Source: JAHRAW01 sp965243285
GTDB lineage: Bacteria > Pseudomonadota > Gammaproteobacteria > Arenicellales > Poriferihabitantaceae
Assembly (NCBI GenBank): GCA_965243285.1
Contig: OZ251537.1
Location: 1,798,001 to 1,862,000, forward strand
DNA length: 64,000 bases
Direction of reading: 5' to 3'
The notes under the pieces are model-generated. The model was given only the letters and a program-made list of their open reading frames with translations, was not told the DNA's origin and did no database searches. Made by a program: the position numbers and the translations under genes. Positions 50,801-59,183 of this stretch are shown piece by piece. The first letter of the stretch is position 1. Every line of letters begins with the position of its first letter.

Positions 50801-53800
50801 CAGCCTCATCTTCGCCGCCGACCCCGGCGCGCAAAGCGGCAGCGTGGGCGTGGCGCTAAATATCCCCGCCTTGCCGGTGGCGACGTTGGGCGGTAACTCT
50901 GATGCCGTGGTTACCTATGCGTTGTATGGACCAGGCACCATCGCCGACCCCGACAACCTCGCCGCCGCCAATAACAGCAATCTGCCGGATGGGCTGAGTT
51001 TCGCTAACGCCGCCACCGCCCGCATGTTGAGCGGCACGCCAGAATTAGTCGGCGAAGCGCTGCTGACTTACGCCGCCGCCGCCACCGATGCCGACGTTAC
51101 TTCCATGGCTTCCGCCACATTCATGTTTACCGTGGGCGGCGGGCCGGTTTTTGCTGATGGCTATAGCATCGAAAATGTGTCTTATGTCACCGGGATTCCC
51201 ATCACCGATATGCTGCTGGATGCGGCGGATGGTTTCGAGACCACCGACATGCCGCTCACCTACACTTTGCTGGGGAATGGCGGCACTGCCGACTCGCCCA
51301 ATTTGCCCGCCGGGCTTGCTTTCGGCGGCGCAAATGCCACCGGCACCGCCGCCCGTACCTTGAGCGGCACGCCCACCGGCGCCCCGGCCGCCGCCGTCGA
51401 CCTCACCTACACCGCCACGGATGAATTCGGCAATGTTAGCGATGAGGTGATGTTCGCCGTAACCATCACCGGGCCGGTGTTCGACGGCGAAAATGATTTG
51501 CCCATCGTGGCTGAAATCTACCCATCGGGCATCGCCATCACCGCCAAAACCCTGCCGTCCGCCCATGGCGCTGGCATCTCCTACGCCTTAACCGGCGCTA
51601 ATGGCGGCAATTTACCGGATGGGCTGGTTTTCGGTGGCGATAATGCCACCGGCGCCGCCGCCCGCACTTTAAGCGGCACGCCCACCACCGCCGCCGACGC
51701 CGTGGAATTCACCTACACCGCCACCGATAGCACCGGCAACGCCAACGTCACCACGGCCAATTTCACGGTCACCATCACCGGGCCGACCTTCGATGATGCG
51801 GCGCCGGCGGCTCAGGTGTACACCGCCGGCAAACTCATCGCCGCCCTGCCGCTATCCGCCGCCACCACCAACGGTGCTACTCCGCTCGCCTACACCTTGT
51901 ACGGGCCGAACCCCGCCGCCGCTAATGGCGGCTTGCCGGCCGGGCTGACTTTCAACGCCGAGGCTGATTCCAGCGCCACCCCCGCCATCGCCGCCCGCAC
52001 CCTGACTGGCACGCCCGAAGCCGTCACCGCCTCGGCCACCGTCATGCTCACCTACACCGCCACGGACGCCGCCACCGGCACCGCCCCGAACATCATCCCC
52101 GGCGGATTTTCAGACCAAACTTTCGCCGTCACCATCAATCCTGGCTTGGCATTCCCGGCAAATTCCAACCCCGACCGCACCTACTCCGCCGGGGTTAACC
52201 TCGCCGACCTCGCCGCCGACATGCGCACATTAACCGCCGCCACCGGCGGCACCGGCAGCATTTCCTACGCCCTGTTCGCCGATGAAAGCGACCCCGCCAC
52301 GCTCGGTCTACCCGCTACGCTTGGTTTCAATGCCACTACCCAAACCCTCACCGGCATGGCAACCGCCGCCGGCACCACCACCATGACCTATCGCGCCACG
52401 GATGCGGCGACGCCGGCCAACATCACCAATGCGGTGTTCACCATCACCATCACCGGCCCCACTTTCGGCAACCAGACCATAGCCGCGCAAATCTACACCG
52501 CCGGCACGGCAATCCCTGATTTACCGCTGCCGACGGCGGACAGCAGCGCCGATCCGCTCACCTACACGCTAACCGGGGCGAATCCCACCAGAGATACCGA
52601 CGGCGACATCACCGACGCCGATTTGCCCGCTGGTTTGGTGTTTAATACCGCTGGCGCTACCCCCACTTTAGGCGGCAACCCGAGCGCCACCACCGCTGAC
52701 CTCGCCGGCGGCGTAGTTACGCTCACCTACATCGCCACGGATAATCACGGCAACGCCACGCCGCAAGTGACCTTCTCCGTCACCATCAATCGCGCCTTCA
52801 GCGCCACCATCGGCGACCAATCCTTCACTGTCGGCGCTGATGTCGCGGGCGAAATCGCCCTGCCCACCGCCAGCGGCGGCGGCACGCTGGTCTACTCATT
52901 AGTCGGCCCCAACGGCACCGACTCCGACCGCCAATTGCCCGCTGGGCTGATTTACACCGCCGGCACGCCGCCGGTACTGAGCGGCACGCTGGAGACCGTC
53001 GCCGAAGCCGTCACGCTGGTCTACAGCGCCACCAACTCCGCCAACAGCGCCGATTTCATCGAACAAACCTTCGACTTCGCGGTCGAACAAATCGCGTTCG
53101 CTGATGAACCGCCGACGACTATCAATTATCCGGTCGATGTGCTTATCGATGCGGCGGCGGCGACGGTTCTGCCGGCCGTAACCCGCGGCACCAACGTCGT
53201 CTATACCTTGCTGCCCGAAGCCGGCAACACTTTCCCTCCTGGGCTGACTTTCAATCCCATCGCCGTCGACGCTGCTGGCGGCAACCCGGCCATCGCCGCC
53301 CGCACCATCACCGGCACGCCAGATATGACCGGCAGTTTCCCGCTGCTCTACACCGCCACCGCCGGCCCCGGCAGTTTCGGCGGACCCATCACCCGTAACA
53401 TCACGGTGTCGGTCTCCAGCCTCACCTACGCCGCCGACCCCGGCGCGCAAATCGGCAGCGTCGGCGTGGCGCTAAATATCCCCGCCTTGCCGGTGGCGAG
53501 GTTGGGCAATAACGCCACCGCCGTGATTACCTATGCGTTGTATGGACCAGGCACCATCGCCGACCCCGCCGACCTCGCCGCCGCCAATAACAGCAATCTG
53601 CCGGATGATTTGAGTTTCGATAACGACGCCGGGGAGCGCATTTTGAGCGGCACTCCAGAATTAGTCGGCGAAACGCTGCTGACTTACGCCGCCGTCACCA
53701 CTAACGCCGGCGTCGCATCCAGCGTTTCCGCCACTTTCACATTGACTGTAAGCGGCGGGCCGGCCTTTGCCGCCAATGTGGATATTGTCGATAAATCCTA

Positions 53801-56800
53801 TGTCACCGGCATCAATATCAACACCGGCCCCAGCACCAACCTGCTGCCAGCGGCGGCCTCTGGCTTCGGCGGCGTCGATTCGCTCACCTACACTTTGCTG
53901 GGGAATGGCGGCACTGCCGATTCGCCCAATTTGCCCGCCGGGCTTGCTTTCGGCGGCGTAAATGCCACCGGCGATGCCGCCCGTACCTTGAGCGGCACGC
54001 CCACCGGCGTACCGTCGGCGACGGCCGTAGACCTCGCCTACACCGCCACTGACAGGTTCGGCAATGTTAGCGATGAGGTGATGTTCGCCGTCACCATCAC
54101 CGGCCCGGTGTTTGCTGCCGACCCGACCGCCCAAATCTTCACCTCGGGCAACGCCATCACCCCGATAGTGTTGCCGTCCGCCCGTGGCGCTGGCATCTCC
54201 TACGCCTTAACCGGCGCCGGCGGCGGCAATTTACCGGACGGGCTGGTTTTTAACGCCGGCAATGCCGCCATCGGCACCGATGCCGCCCGCACCTTAAGCG
54301 GCACGCCCACCACCGCCGCCGATGCCGTCACCCTCGTCTACACCGCCACCGATAGCACCGATGATGCCAACGCCACCACGGCCAATTTCACGGTCACCAT
54401 CACCGGGCCTACCTTCGCTGATGCGGCGCCGGGGGCTCAGATGTACACCGCCGGCCTCCCCATCACCGCCGAGACGCTATCCGAAGCCAGCACCACCACC
54501 GCCGCCGCCTCGGTGGTCTACACCCTAACCGGGGCAAATCCCGTCGCCGCCAATAACGGCTTACCGGCCGGGCTTACCTTCAACGCCACCGCTAATTCCG
54601 ACACCGGCGCCGCCGCCCGCACCCTAACCGGCACACCCCAAGCCGTAGATGCATCCACCACCGTCACGCTCACCTACACCGCCACCGACGCAAACGGCGA
54701 CGGCGACGGCGTCAGAATCGGCGGCTTTGCACAGCAATTTTTCGATGTAACCATCAATCCTGGCTTGGCATTCCCGGCAAATTCCAACCCCGACCGCATC
54801 TACGCCGCCGGGGTTAACCTCGCCGACCTCGCCGCCGATATGCGCACATTAACCGCCGCCACCGGCGGCACCGGCACCATTTCCTACGCCCTGTTCGCCG
54901 AGGGCGGCAGCCCCACCGACGCGCGACTACCCGCTGGGCTTAATTTCAATACCGCCGCCGACTCCCGAGCCATCAGCGGCACGCCCACCGCCGCCGCCAG
55001 TACCGAGATGACCTATCGCGCCACGGATGCGGCGACGCCGCCCACCAGCACCAATGCGGTGTTCACCATCACCATCACCGGCCCGATTTTTGCCGCCGAC
55101 GCCCTCGCCGACGCCTTGCCGGGCGAGGCGGGCGAGGCGGTGACATTCCCAGTCGGCGAGGCGATAACTGATTTGGTCTTGCCGGCAGCATCAAGCAGCG
55201 CCGCTCCGGTCACCTACACGCTAACCGGTGCCGATTTGCCCGCCGGTTTGGAGTTTGATGCCGCCGTCGATGTTCGTACTTTAAGCGGCACGCCCACCGT
55301 AGCCGCCAATGCCGTCACGCTCACCTACAAAGCCATCGATAATTACGGCAATCAAACTCCTGCCGGCACCTTTGAACTCACTATCGACCAAGTGTTGGAT
55401 GGTGAGGTAGTCGAGATGTTCGACCGCGTTTTCCCCATCGGCATCGCTGTCGATATAACGCTCCCCCCCGTGCGTAGCGACGGCTATGTATACACCCTAA
55501 CCAGCGCCGCATTCCCCCCGGGGCTGGCTTTTAACGCCCGCACCCTAACCGGCCAGCCGACCACATCGGGCAGTTATCTGCTCACCTACACCGCCACCCC
55601 GCCGGCAGGTGGGGCCGCCACCGTGGCACTCTCATACGAATTCACCTTCGCTGTTGTCGACATGGCGTTTGTCGAGACCGAGCAAACCTACAACTTTGCG
55701 GTGGACGATGTGGTCGATATGACCTTGCCGGAGGTTGTCGGCGGCTTCCGCCCGGTGACCTACGCCCTAACCGCCGGCGGCGTTGTAGTGGACGGAAGTT
55801 TGGCGGCCGAAATCGCCGCCGATTTATCCTTCGACCCCGACACCCGCGTCCTAACCGGCACCCTGGATAGCGCTATTCCAGACCTCTCCTTGCTCTACAC
55901 CGCCACCGACTCCGCCAGCAACCCCGGGCCTAACACCGCCACCGCCAACATCACCATCAGGGTAAGCGGCGGCGATGTTTTAGACGCCGTAAACCAAATC
56001 ATCCTGCCGGAAGTGGTGCGCGCCATTAGCGATAGCGTAACCACCGCTATCACGGCGCGCATCGATCAAGTAAAAAGCGGCGGCGCCCCGGGCCTCGCCT
56101 TCGGCGGGCAAAATAGCATAGCCGGCGTGCTCGCCACCCACGGCCAATCCATGGCACAAGAGGAGCGCGAGGCCAAAACCCTGCTGGCCGGCACCCGTTT
56201 TAACCTGCCGCTGAACGCCGGCACCGATTCCGGCGGCGGCGCCATCGCGCGCTCCGCGGCCCTATGGGGCAGCGGCGAATATCGCGAAATATCCGGCGAA
56301 AGCGGCGCGTTGGGTTGGGACGGCGAGTTGCGCGGCTTCCACATCGGCATCGATGCCCGCTTGCGCCCTGATCTGGTAGCCGGCCTATCGGCCGCCAAAA
56401 TGCGTAGCGCAATCGACTACCGCGACCTCGGCGGCGGCTTAGGCGCCGGCGCCCATGACATCGACCTGACCAGTCTGCACCCCTATCTCGGCTGGCGCGC
56501 CGGCGAGGTGGATGTATGGGCAACCTTGGGCTACGGCGGCGGCAAGGTGGAAATCACCCCGCTCGGCGAGGCTACAATCTCCGGTGACTTGAGCATGCGC
56601 GCCTTAGGCGTCGGCGGCAGTAGCGAATTCTGGCATGGCGCGCCATTCACCATGCGCTTCAAGAGCGAAGCCGCGTATAGCGAACTGGAAGTGGACGGCA
56701 ACGCCGACCTCGCCGCCATGACCACCGCCGCCACCCGCCTGCGGCTATCGGTAGAGGCCAGCGAGCGCTTCGCCTTGCGCAGCGGCGGCGAAGTGACGCC

Positions 56801-57341
56801 GCGTTTTGATGCCGGCGTCCGCTACGCTGGCGGCGATGGCGAAACCGGCGCCGCCGGCGAAGTCAGCCTCGGCCTGCGCTATGCCAGCGCCACCTCGCGC
56901 TTCGCCGCCGACGGCAGATTGCACCTCGTCACCAGCCCCGGCGACTACGAGGAATGGGGCTTCCAAGGCACTGTAACGCTGCAGCCCGGCGCCGACGGGC
57001 AAGGTTTATCGCTATCCTTAACTCCGGCCTACGGCGCCGCCGCCGCTGGCATCGAGCAAATCTGGAGTCATGGCTTGGCCACCGCCGCCACCGCCACCGC
57101 CGCCGCCGAGCACAACGCCCGCATGAATGTCCGCCTGGGCTACGGCGTGTCGCTATCTAGCGGCAGCGTACTCACCCCCTACGGCGAAATCATCCTCGAC
57201 GCCACCGACAGCCACCGCCTCGGCATGAACTGGAAAACCCCCAACAAATTCGACCTAAACCTATTAGGCGAACGCCGCCCCGGCACCACCACCACCGACC
57301 CCGAACACAGCATCCTAATGCGCGGCGAAATCCAGTTTTAA
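41883..57341 (+). CDS. Giant Ig-repeat autotransporter adhesin
   Basis: This single frame encodes 5152 residues. The N-terminus is a signal peptide (MRLVVLGAMFGFAAVVHAHD, cleavage likely after VHA). I counted about 42 copies of an Ig-like repeat marked by LTLP, GLxFD, (L/I)(S/T)GTP and LTYTATD; many end in FTVTITGPxF. One DUF5011-like region interrupts them (PTIALVGAADLATELGDAF, then DTTPPTLIA; near nt 46245-46780). The stalk ends near residue 4697; a helical linker (VNQIILPEVVRAISDSV) and a beta-barrel from about 4788 follow, ending in QF. It is presumably exported by Sec and displayed on the cell surface as a very long adhesin; its target is unknown. Large blocks are duplicated (see 48580-55085). 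Linker and barrel are homologous to those of the protein at 1-3081. ATG 41892 is an alternative start. Confidence 0.9.
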   Translation: MFAMSKFNLTHFARLQSTQVMRLVMRLVVLGAMFGFAAVVHAHDSGCGSTFKYHTASGNSCENGTAFELPERQELRIGEDAAIIFPTAHGGTSFGAGIPTYSLTATVTETDPDGGTEDKTGQIDEVLPGLSFINVTGGANPRIGGTMEMLGADVMLTYTARRIRGSFNDNAAFVPDTPTNYDELTHTFSITSPTALSFLPQADLYFERNEAIPFNFSNLASRPDNPGTLSRLDTGLDENSAYDTNASYTLTGPSGESFTSSVDDVPGLRVIISGPLGVIFGTPSVRGTTEMTYKAVDAYGYEAERNFKVIIVALGFDNPITSTSFPAGVMIDPDDPAATLPPASNGGLDDDDDVITYTLWGQGGDANTANLPAGMGFDEGTQTLSGMPATAGAYPLTYTATQVPDADGGGRNQSAALTFTLNITGPVFAGDAPAPPPWAVNEAVHLTLPIATGLSPLGYALVGPGERTLAATVPGLSFTVDVDADVDPAVTTVTLAGRPTTPMAATRLTYRATDAAATPNTTPLIFTVAVAEVAFESSPADVTGAVGQAITSMFLPPLARLDSTYTALHTLATTDDNTESVKAATGLDYDTASRMLSGTLTQAGAVTLVYTATDSHDNTAQAEFTVTGDALALAFDQGEVDFEHLRAITPLTLPELLGVSADYSADYTLRDADDALLSSAVPGLSFDALTRTVSGIPTSVGVDSMTYTATDQYGNAVSDIFNVQVNPAFTVSLADQTYAAGVAISPVTIPRLPADISGNATTLRRDGGSVLNAGDSLRGLAITLSGSNVVISGTPSTAGRTTLRYSQFTDGNTNTRIEVSDTFVLAVTGPRMNDAEAEGLVFDPNEGVGTILFLRNNEITPLTFPSAVSSAPGDLIYTLVPRDNNNLLPMGLEYTAGTRVLSGTPTARGLARLDYQITDSLGNVATDASGAIEPRNSVIIRVTEITFEDSMLADSYPVGIAIDITLPAASSPISGVTIVSYNIGSGVLSELNFTNAPSDPISLSGTPTQAGSFVLTYSAQASNGDQSFIEVPIVIEGPMFGGTRSSNVRWRIGESIGNTLPRIEHPLGFALAPDGYHDIRDGNNTSTGPVYTLTGPNGQALAEAVPGITLVQPDVDSGRRGIFIIGSPSTPDIDTTLTYTATDHFGNSIADTFTVVTEALRFQSPPVTQAYTAGVAIDALNLPRLAGVDNNVRVDYTLTGADGVALSSVLPGLTFDSDSRNLSGTPRQGSSPTTLTYTATDRDSQPIVAVEDFAVTTMFAVEVTGPAFQSGVAEQLYLVGAPVNLTLPAISGDYHTLTLTGPNGAEVNSVLPGLSFQANPPALVGTPTAIGGASLTFTAAAADGTSTLDFAVQVYTPLALAEVPIQPAYQVGDEVNFALPEATDGFGERIYTLTGADGVAVAEVAPGLRFDAANRALVGSPTEIFTNISLTYGVQDDTAVATVMFVVTATNGDAPTIALVGAADLATELGDAFVDPGVTITDTEDEADGIDIAPTVVITNNASGEIVGGVQINALGAAYTITYTYTDGDGNRVTITRQVTVTDTTPPTLIADSAASNVVITGGATATLAYRATDNDSAVAADLLRTCTTAAVTDPDTGVVSELDTTASVVLTCLFADPSDNVASIAETIVVLPIDGIDDQSYVAGTAVDIALPAADSGESAPDLIYSLSGPGTQTLNRAVPGLSFDAAADRRRLSGTPLSGLSSRRLTYQVAKGDDSAMIDFAVEVSGPSFSDAAQDRTYPVNQTTNQQLASASGSSGTIALRLTTANGGPLPAGFSFVSGSRELTGFSSVTLPPTALTYTATAGDGVASQTFTVQINEPLALITPPTLTYAPSLLFTTTLPAVTGGIGRITSRVFRANGLNVNTGVEFSFNEDNRVLTSQSGFRAEAGEVISRQLTYEVSDTVLRAANPATSIRVPFTIDISGPLFAAVALPPQSYPRNAQIPPLTLPASTAEVVNATATYTLRGPNATADDDDLPFGLTFDTNEGILSGTPAVATGADGVVLIYLATDEHGNKSREANFTLTITRGFDSAIGDVSFNPGDPVSLTLPASSGAGEQVYSLVGPDSTAADPKLPAGLSFDPAFDSRVLSGTATATAVTRLTYTAARMDDASDVITAMFDFTVTGPSFNLGQAGDFPLPMDDSYPVDVAIDAITMPTATVTAVTLVSGDTTPTYTLTGSSGVPPGLSFAAAADMRILSGTPAESAVGVYPLTYAAADRFGNQAEHIFTINITNLAFDGDLGDDNPALMASVGDEIGNEAGDDVTISALPMATGGTGAISYALFGAGNVRTNNANLPADLSFNGAEDSRLLSGTAQTAGTFRLTYEASTDDGGLAVTNFMLIIDGGPAFIGDLPLDASYPVGLAITAPPLPMASGFENDLTYTLTGADLPEWITFHAEADPAAVPPIIARTMVGVPDALAEAVALTYTAADQFGNAVDTTFLVTITGPLFAGAFPLTDESYPAGIAITAVTLPTARGAGVTHTLVGQDGDAANPNLPAGLVFGADNLTWSGTPSAVAASAMLTYTATDRFDNSTAEMFTVTVTGPTFASAAPEAQVYTAERAIEALLLSAASTTGMGDVTYTLTGPNPTTGADGDHDLPGGLTFNAEADSSATPAIAARTLTGTPSAETAAAMLTYTATDGDGGLARQMFSVRVAATISVPELAAEYTFAAESAANQALPPASGGVGTLAYALFAGADPNTPNLPAGLNFNVGGNRIIGGSPSLAGTTTLTYRITDDATPSANMVDQVFEAVVTRAFDGSLASLNNLSNQTYRAGDTISAIPFPTATGGDSTLGYALFGPGDDRTNNANLPDGLSFDAGNRMLVATDTRRQTPLPLTLLTYAAIDSADTVDSATSIEVELNFVINGPEFNAGDDDPALPGTQNYQGDMAIEALPFPTAAGNGGGYTLTGNGADSDNDGLPTGLTFNQTADAAAVPPIAARTLTGVPTADGRYRLTYTYTDDFGNAISHEFDVFVSSLIFAADPGAQSGSVGVALNIPALPVATLGGNSDAVVTYALYGPGTIADPDNLAAANNSNLPDGLSFANAATARMLSGTPELVGEALLTYAAAATDADVTSMASATFMFTVGGGPVFADGYSIENVSYVTGIPITDMLLDAADGFETTDMPLTYTLLGNGGTADSPNLPAGLAFGGANATGTAARTLSGTPTGAPAAAVDLTYTATDEFGNVSDEVMFAVTITGPVFDGENDLPIVAEIYPSGIAITAKTLPSAHGAGISYALTGANGGNLPDGLVFGGDNATGAAARTLSGTPTTAADAVEFTYTATDSTGNANVTTANFTVTITGPTFDDAAPAAQVYTAGKLIAALPLSAATTNGATPLAYTLYGPNPAAANGGLPAGLTFNAEADSSATPAIAARTLTGTPEAVTASATVMLTYTATDAATGTAPNIIPGGFSDQTFAVTINPGLAFPANSNPDRTYSAGVNLADLAADMRTLTAATGGTGSISYALFADESDPATLGLPATLGFNATTQTLTGMATAAGTTTMTYRATDAATPANITNAVFTITITGPTFGNQTIAAQIYTAGTAIPDLPLPTADSSADPLTYTLTGANPTRDTDGDITDADLPAGLVFNTAGATPTLGGNPSATTADLAGGVVTLTYIATDNHGNATPQVTFSVTINRAFSATIGDQSFTVGADVAGEIALPTASGGGTLVYSLVGPNGTDSDRQLPAGLIYTAGTPPVLSGTLETVAEAVTLVYSATNSANSADFIEQTFDFAVEQIAFADEPPTTINYPVDVLIDAAAATVLPAVTRGTNVVYTLLPEAGNTFPPGLTFNPIAVDAAGGNPAIAARTITGTPDMTGSFPLLYTATAGPGSFGGPITRNITVSVSSLTYAADPGAQIGSVGVALNIPALPVARLGNNATAVITYALYGPGTIADPADLAAANNSNLPDDLSFDNDAGERILSGTPELVGETLLTYAAVTTNAGVASSVSATFTLTVSGGPAFAANVDIVDKSYVTGININTGPSTNLLPAAASGFGGVDSLTYTLLGNGGTADSPNLPAGLAFGGVNATGDAARTLSGTPTGVPSATAVDLAYTATDRFGNVSDEVMFAVTITGPVFAADPTAQIFTSGNAITPIVLPSARGAGISYALTGAGGGNLPDGLVFNAGNAAIGTDAARTLSGTPTTAADAVTLVYTATDSTDDANATTANFTVTITGPTFADAAPGAQMYTAGLPITAETLSEASTTTAAASVVYTLTGANPVAANNGLPAGLTFNATANSDTGAAARTLTGTPQAVDASTTVTLTYTATDANGDGDGVRIGGFAQQFFDVTINPGLAFPANSNPDRIYAAGVNLADLAADMRTLTAATGGTGTISYALFAEGGSPTDARLPAGLNFNTAADSRAISGTPTAAASTEMTYRATDAATPPTSTNAVFTITITGPIFAADALADALPGEAGEAVTFPVGEAITDLVLPAASSSAAPVTYTLTGADLPAGLEFDAAVDVRTLSGTPTVAANAVTLTYKAIDNYGNQTPAGTFELTIDQVLDGEVVEMFDRVFPIGIAVDITLPPVRSDGYVYTLTSAAFPPGLAFNARTLTGQPTTSGSYLLTYTATPPAGGAATVALSYEFTFAVVDMAFVETEQTYNFAVDDVVDMTLPEVVGGFRPVTYALTAGGVVVDGSLAAEIAADLSFDPDTRVLTGTLDSAIPDLSLLYTATDSASNPGPNTATANITIRVSGGDVLDAVNQIILPEVVRAISDSVTTAITARIDQVKSGGAPGLAFGGQNSIAGVLATHGQSMAQEEREAKTLLAGTRFNLPLNAGTDSGGGAIARSAALWGSGEYREISGESGALGWDGELRGFHIGIDARLRPDLVAGLSAAKMRSAIDYRDLGGGLGAGAHDIDLTSLHPYLGWRAGEVDVWATLGYGGGKVEITPLGEATISGDLSMRALGVGGSSEFWHGAPFTMRFKSEAAYSELEVDGNADLAAMTTAATRLRLSVEASERFALRSGGEVTPRFDAGVRYAGGDGETGAAGEVSLGLRYASATSRFAADGRLHLVTSPGDYEEWGFQGTVTLQPGADGQGLSLSLTPAYGAAAAGIEQIWSHGLATAATATAAAEHNARMNVRLGYGVSLSSGSVLTPYGEIILDATDSHRLGMNWKTPNKFDLNLLGERRPGTTTTDPEHSILMRGEIQF
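48580..55085 (+). repeat. Multi-domain blocks duplicated within the giant adhesin
   Basis: A run of five to six Ig repeats occurs at about 50801-52460 and again at 53417-55085, offset by 2616-2619 nt (872-873 codons). Examples are ADPGAQSGSVGVALNIPALP and ADPGAQIGSVGVALNIPALP, and GLAFPANSNPDRTYSAGVNL and GLAFPANSNPDRIYAAGVNL. A more diverged third copy lies at about 48580-50130. Growth by whole blocks of domains, rather than single repeats, is apparent. Confidence 0.85.
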
Positions 57342-57934
57342 CCAAAATCAGCGTGCGACGAAATTTCCTTCGACGCGGGATTTCCTTCGACACGGGATTT
57401 CCTCGGATGCGAAATTCTGTTTGACGCGAAAATTCCTTTGACGCGAAATTCTGTTTGATCCGCTATCAAATCCAAAACTCGCTCGCTGTTGATTTTGATT
57501 TGGCTTTTGATTTGGCTTTTGATTTGGCTGTTGATTTGGCTGTTGATTTGGCTATTGATGTTGCTGTTGATTTTTGATGTTGCTTTTGCTGTTGATGTTG
57601 CTGTTGATGTTGCTGTTGATTTTCGCTTTTGCTGTTGATTTTGATTTGGCTGTTGATGTTGCTGTTAAGGCTTTGCTCCACCCTATCTTTTTAGGGGGGA
57701 GCCAAAACTGGCGGCTTCATCGCCAGTTTTGGTGGGGGGTGCGTTTGATGTTGATGTTGATGTTGATGTTGCTGTTGCTGTTGATGTTGATGTTGATGTT
57801 GATGTTGATGTTGATGTTGATGTTGATGTTGATGTTGATGTCGCTGTTCGCTTTTTGGGTATTGGCGGCGGTTTTTAGCCGGTTGTCGATTCACGGCGGC
57901 GCCGTTTTTCAGCGATTTTTTGGAGGAGCAATGT
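57342..57934 (+). repeat. Repeat-filled spacer with one arm and one cassette
   Basis: Right after the adhesin, 57354-57460 holds five or so TTTGACGCGAAATTC-like units. A T-rich arm follows (57480-57870) with GATTTGGC and TTGATG units. It carries an AAAACTGGCG cassette at 57675-57739 and a near-pure (TTGATG)n run at 57745-57840. No A-rich partner arm is present; the array ends shortly before the small gene at 57935. No gene is supported inside. Confidence 0.8.
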
Positions 57935-58195
57935 ATGACCTTAATCCAAGTAGCCCATCGCGCCGCCATCGATGCCGGCGATGCCATCGGTGCCACCTTA
58001 AGCCCGCAGCAGCGAGAGAAAGTGACCGCGATCATCGCCAGCGCGATGGAGCAGGCGGTTATCGAAGTCAGCAGCCAGCACGCCAATATGTGCGGCGACG
58101 GCATGATTCACGACCAAGATTTGGCGCATAAAATCCAACAAAAAATCGAGCGTCAAAAAATCGGCTTGGTCGCCAATCTGTCCAGTTTGCGGTAA
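57935..58195 (+). CDS. Small hypothetical protein
   Basis: The 86-residue protein MTLIQVAHRAAIDAGDAIGA... is not recognised. It is predicted soluble and mostly helical (QREKVTAIIASAMEQAVIEV, later QQKIERQKIGLVANLSSLR), with a single cysteine in HANMCGDGM. The start is well supported: GGAGGAG at 57922-57928 stands six bases before the ATG, one of the best ribosome-binding sites in the window. It is followed by the DsbA-like gene after about 100 bases on the same strand. Base usage fits the neighbouring genes, so it is likely real and expressed. Confidence 0.65.
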   Translation: MTLIQVAHRAAIDAGDAIGATLSPQQREKVTAIIASAMEQAVIEVSSQHANMCGDGMIHDQDLAHKIQQKIERQKIGLVANLSSLR

Positions 58196-58298
58196 CTTGT
58201 GTCCAGTGGCGGGGCGCTCAGTGGCAGGCGTTCAGTAGCCGGGACTTCAATCGTGGTGCGTTTGGCGGCGCATTTGGCGGGTTAATTTTTCACGGGCG

Positions 58299-59120
58299 AT
58301 GATGATGTTGAAAATTCTCAAAGGGCATATGGCGGCGCGCGTGGCGATGCGCCGCGTGGCGATGGGCATGGGTATGTTCGCGGCTTCGTCTCTGGTGGCG
58401 GTGGCGGCTCAAGCGTTAGATGAAGCCGCCATCAAAAAACTGGTGGGTGAGGAAGTGCAGCGCTTGCTAAATACCGCCGGCGCGTTCGATGTCGCCATCG
58501 AGAAGGGAATCATCGATTTTGTGCGTAAAACCCAAGCCGAATCTGATGCCGACGCCGACGCCGAGGAGGTCGCTTTTCGCCCGGTGGATGCGACGCGCGA
58601 TCATATTTTCGGCAATCCGGAGGCGCCGGTTACGCTGGTGGAGTATTCCGATTTCTCGTGCCCCTATTGCAAACGTTTTCACCCCTCGGTGGTGGCGTTG
58701 CTGGAGAATAATCCAGGCAAAGTGCGCTGGGTTTATCGCCATTTCCCGTTGAGTTTTCACCCCGACGCCGCCACCCAAGCCGAGGCTTCGGAGTGCGTGG
58801 CGATGTTGGGCGGCAACGATGCATTCTGGCGCTACACCCATGCCATTTACGAACGCGCTGATGTAAATGCCAAATTCGCGGTCGCCAAACTGCGCCCGCT
58901 GGCTGAAGAATTCGGCGTCGATGGCGACGATTTCGCGCAATGCATGGCAAGCGGCGAGATGGCGGCGCGAGTGGAGCAAGACCTAAAGGACGGCATGGAT
59001 CTGGGCATCTCGGGCACCCCCAGCAGCATCTTTATCGGCCCCCAAGGCGAGATGAGTTTTGCCGCCGGCGCCGCATCGATAAGCGAGCTGCAAGCCAGGG
59101 TAGACGAACTGCTGCCATAA
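58299..59120 (+). CDS. DsbA-family thiol:disulfide oxidoreductase (periplasmic)
   Basis: The 273-residue protein has an N-terminal signal segment (MGMFAASSLVAVAAQALDEA) and a DsbA/DsbG-like thioredoxin fold of the thioredoxin_4 type. The redox motif is CPYC in YSDFSCPYCKRFHPSVVALL near residue 120. The cis-proline is in GISGTPSSIFIGPQG. The helical N-terminal part (AIKKLVGEEVQRLLNTAGAF) is like that of Com1-type proteins that oxidise outer-membrane and secreted proteins. Partners are unknown; the two giant autotransporters have few cysteines and are not obvious clients. A short Asp-Ala run (ESDADADAEE) precedes the core. Confidence 0.88.
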   Translation: MMMLKILKGHMAARVAMRRVAMGMGMFAASSLVAVAAQALDEAAIKKLVGEEVQRLLNTAGAFDVAIEKGIIDFVRKTQAESDADADAEEVAFRPVDATRDHIFGNPEAPVTLVEYSDFSCPYCKRFHPSVVALLENNPGKVRWVYRHFPLSFHPDAATQAEASECVAMLGGNDAFWRYTHAIYERADVNAKFAVAKLRPLAEEFGVDGDDFAQCMASGEMAARVEQDLKDGMDLGISGTPSSIFIGPQGEMSFAAGAASISELQARVDELLP

Positions 59121-59183
59121 ACGCCAAGCCCGCCGCCGCCATCGACCGCCATAACATGCCGGCCGCCATCGCCGGCTTAGCGC

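Noticed and set aside
57574..58131. Plus-strand frame of 185 codons
   Set aside because: It is read through the TTGATG array and cassette, then out of frame across the small gene at 57935, which has the better start and ribosome-binding site.
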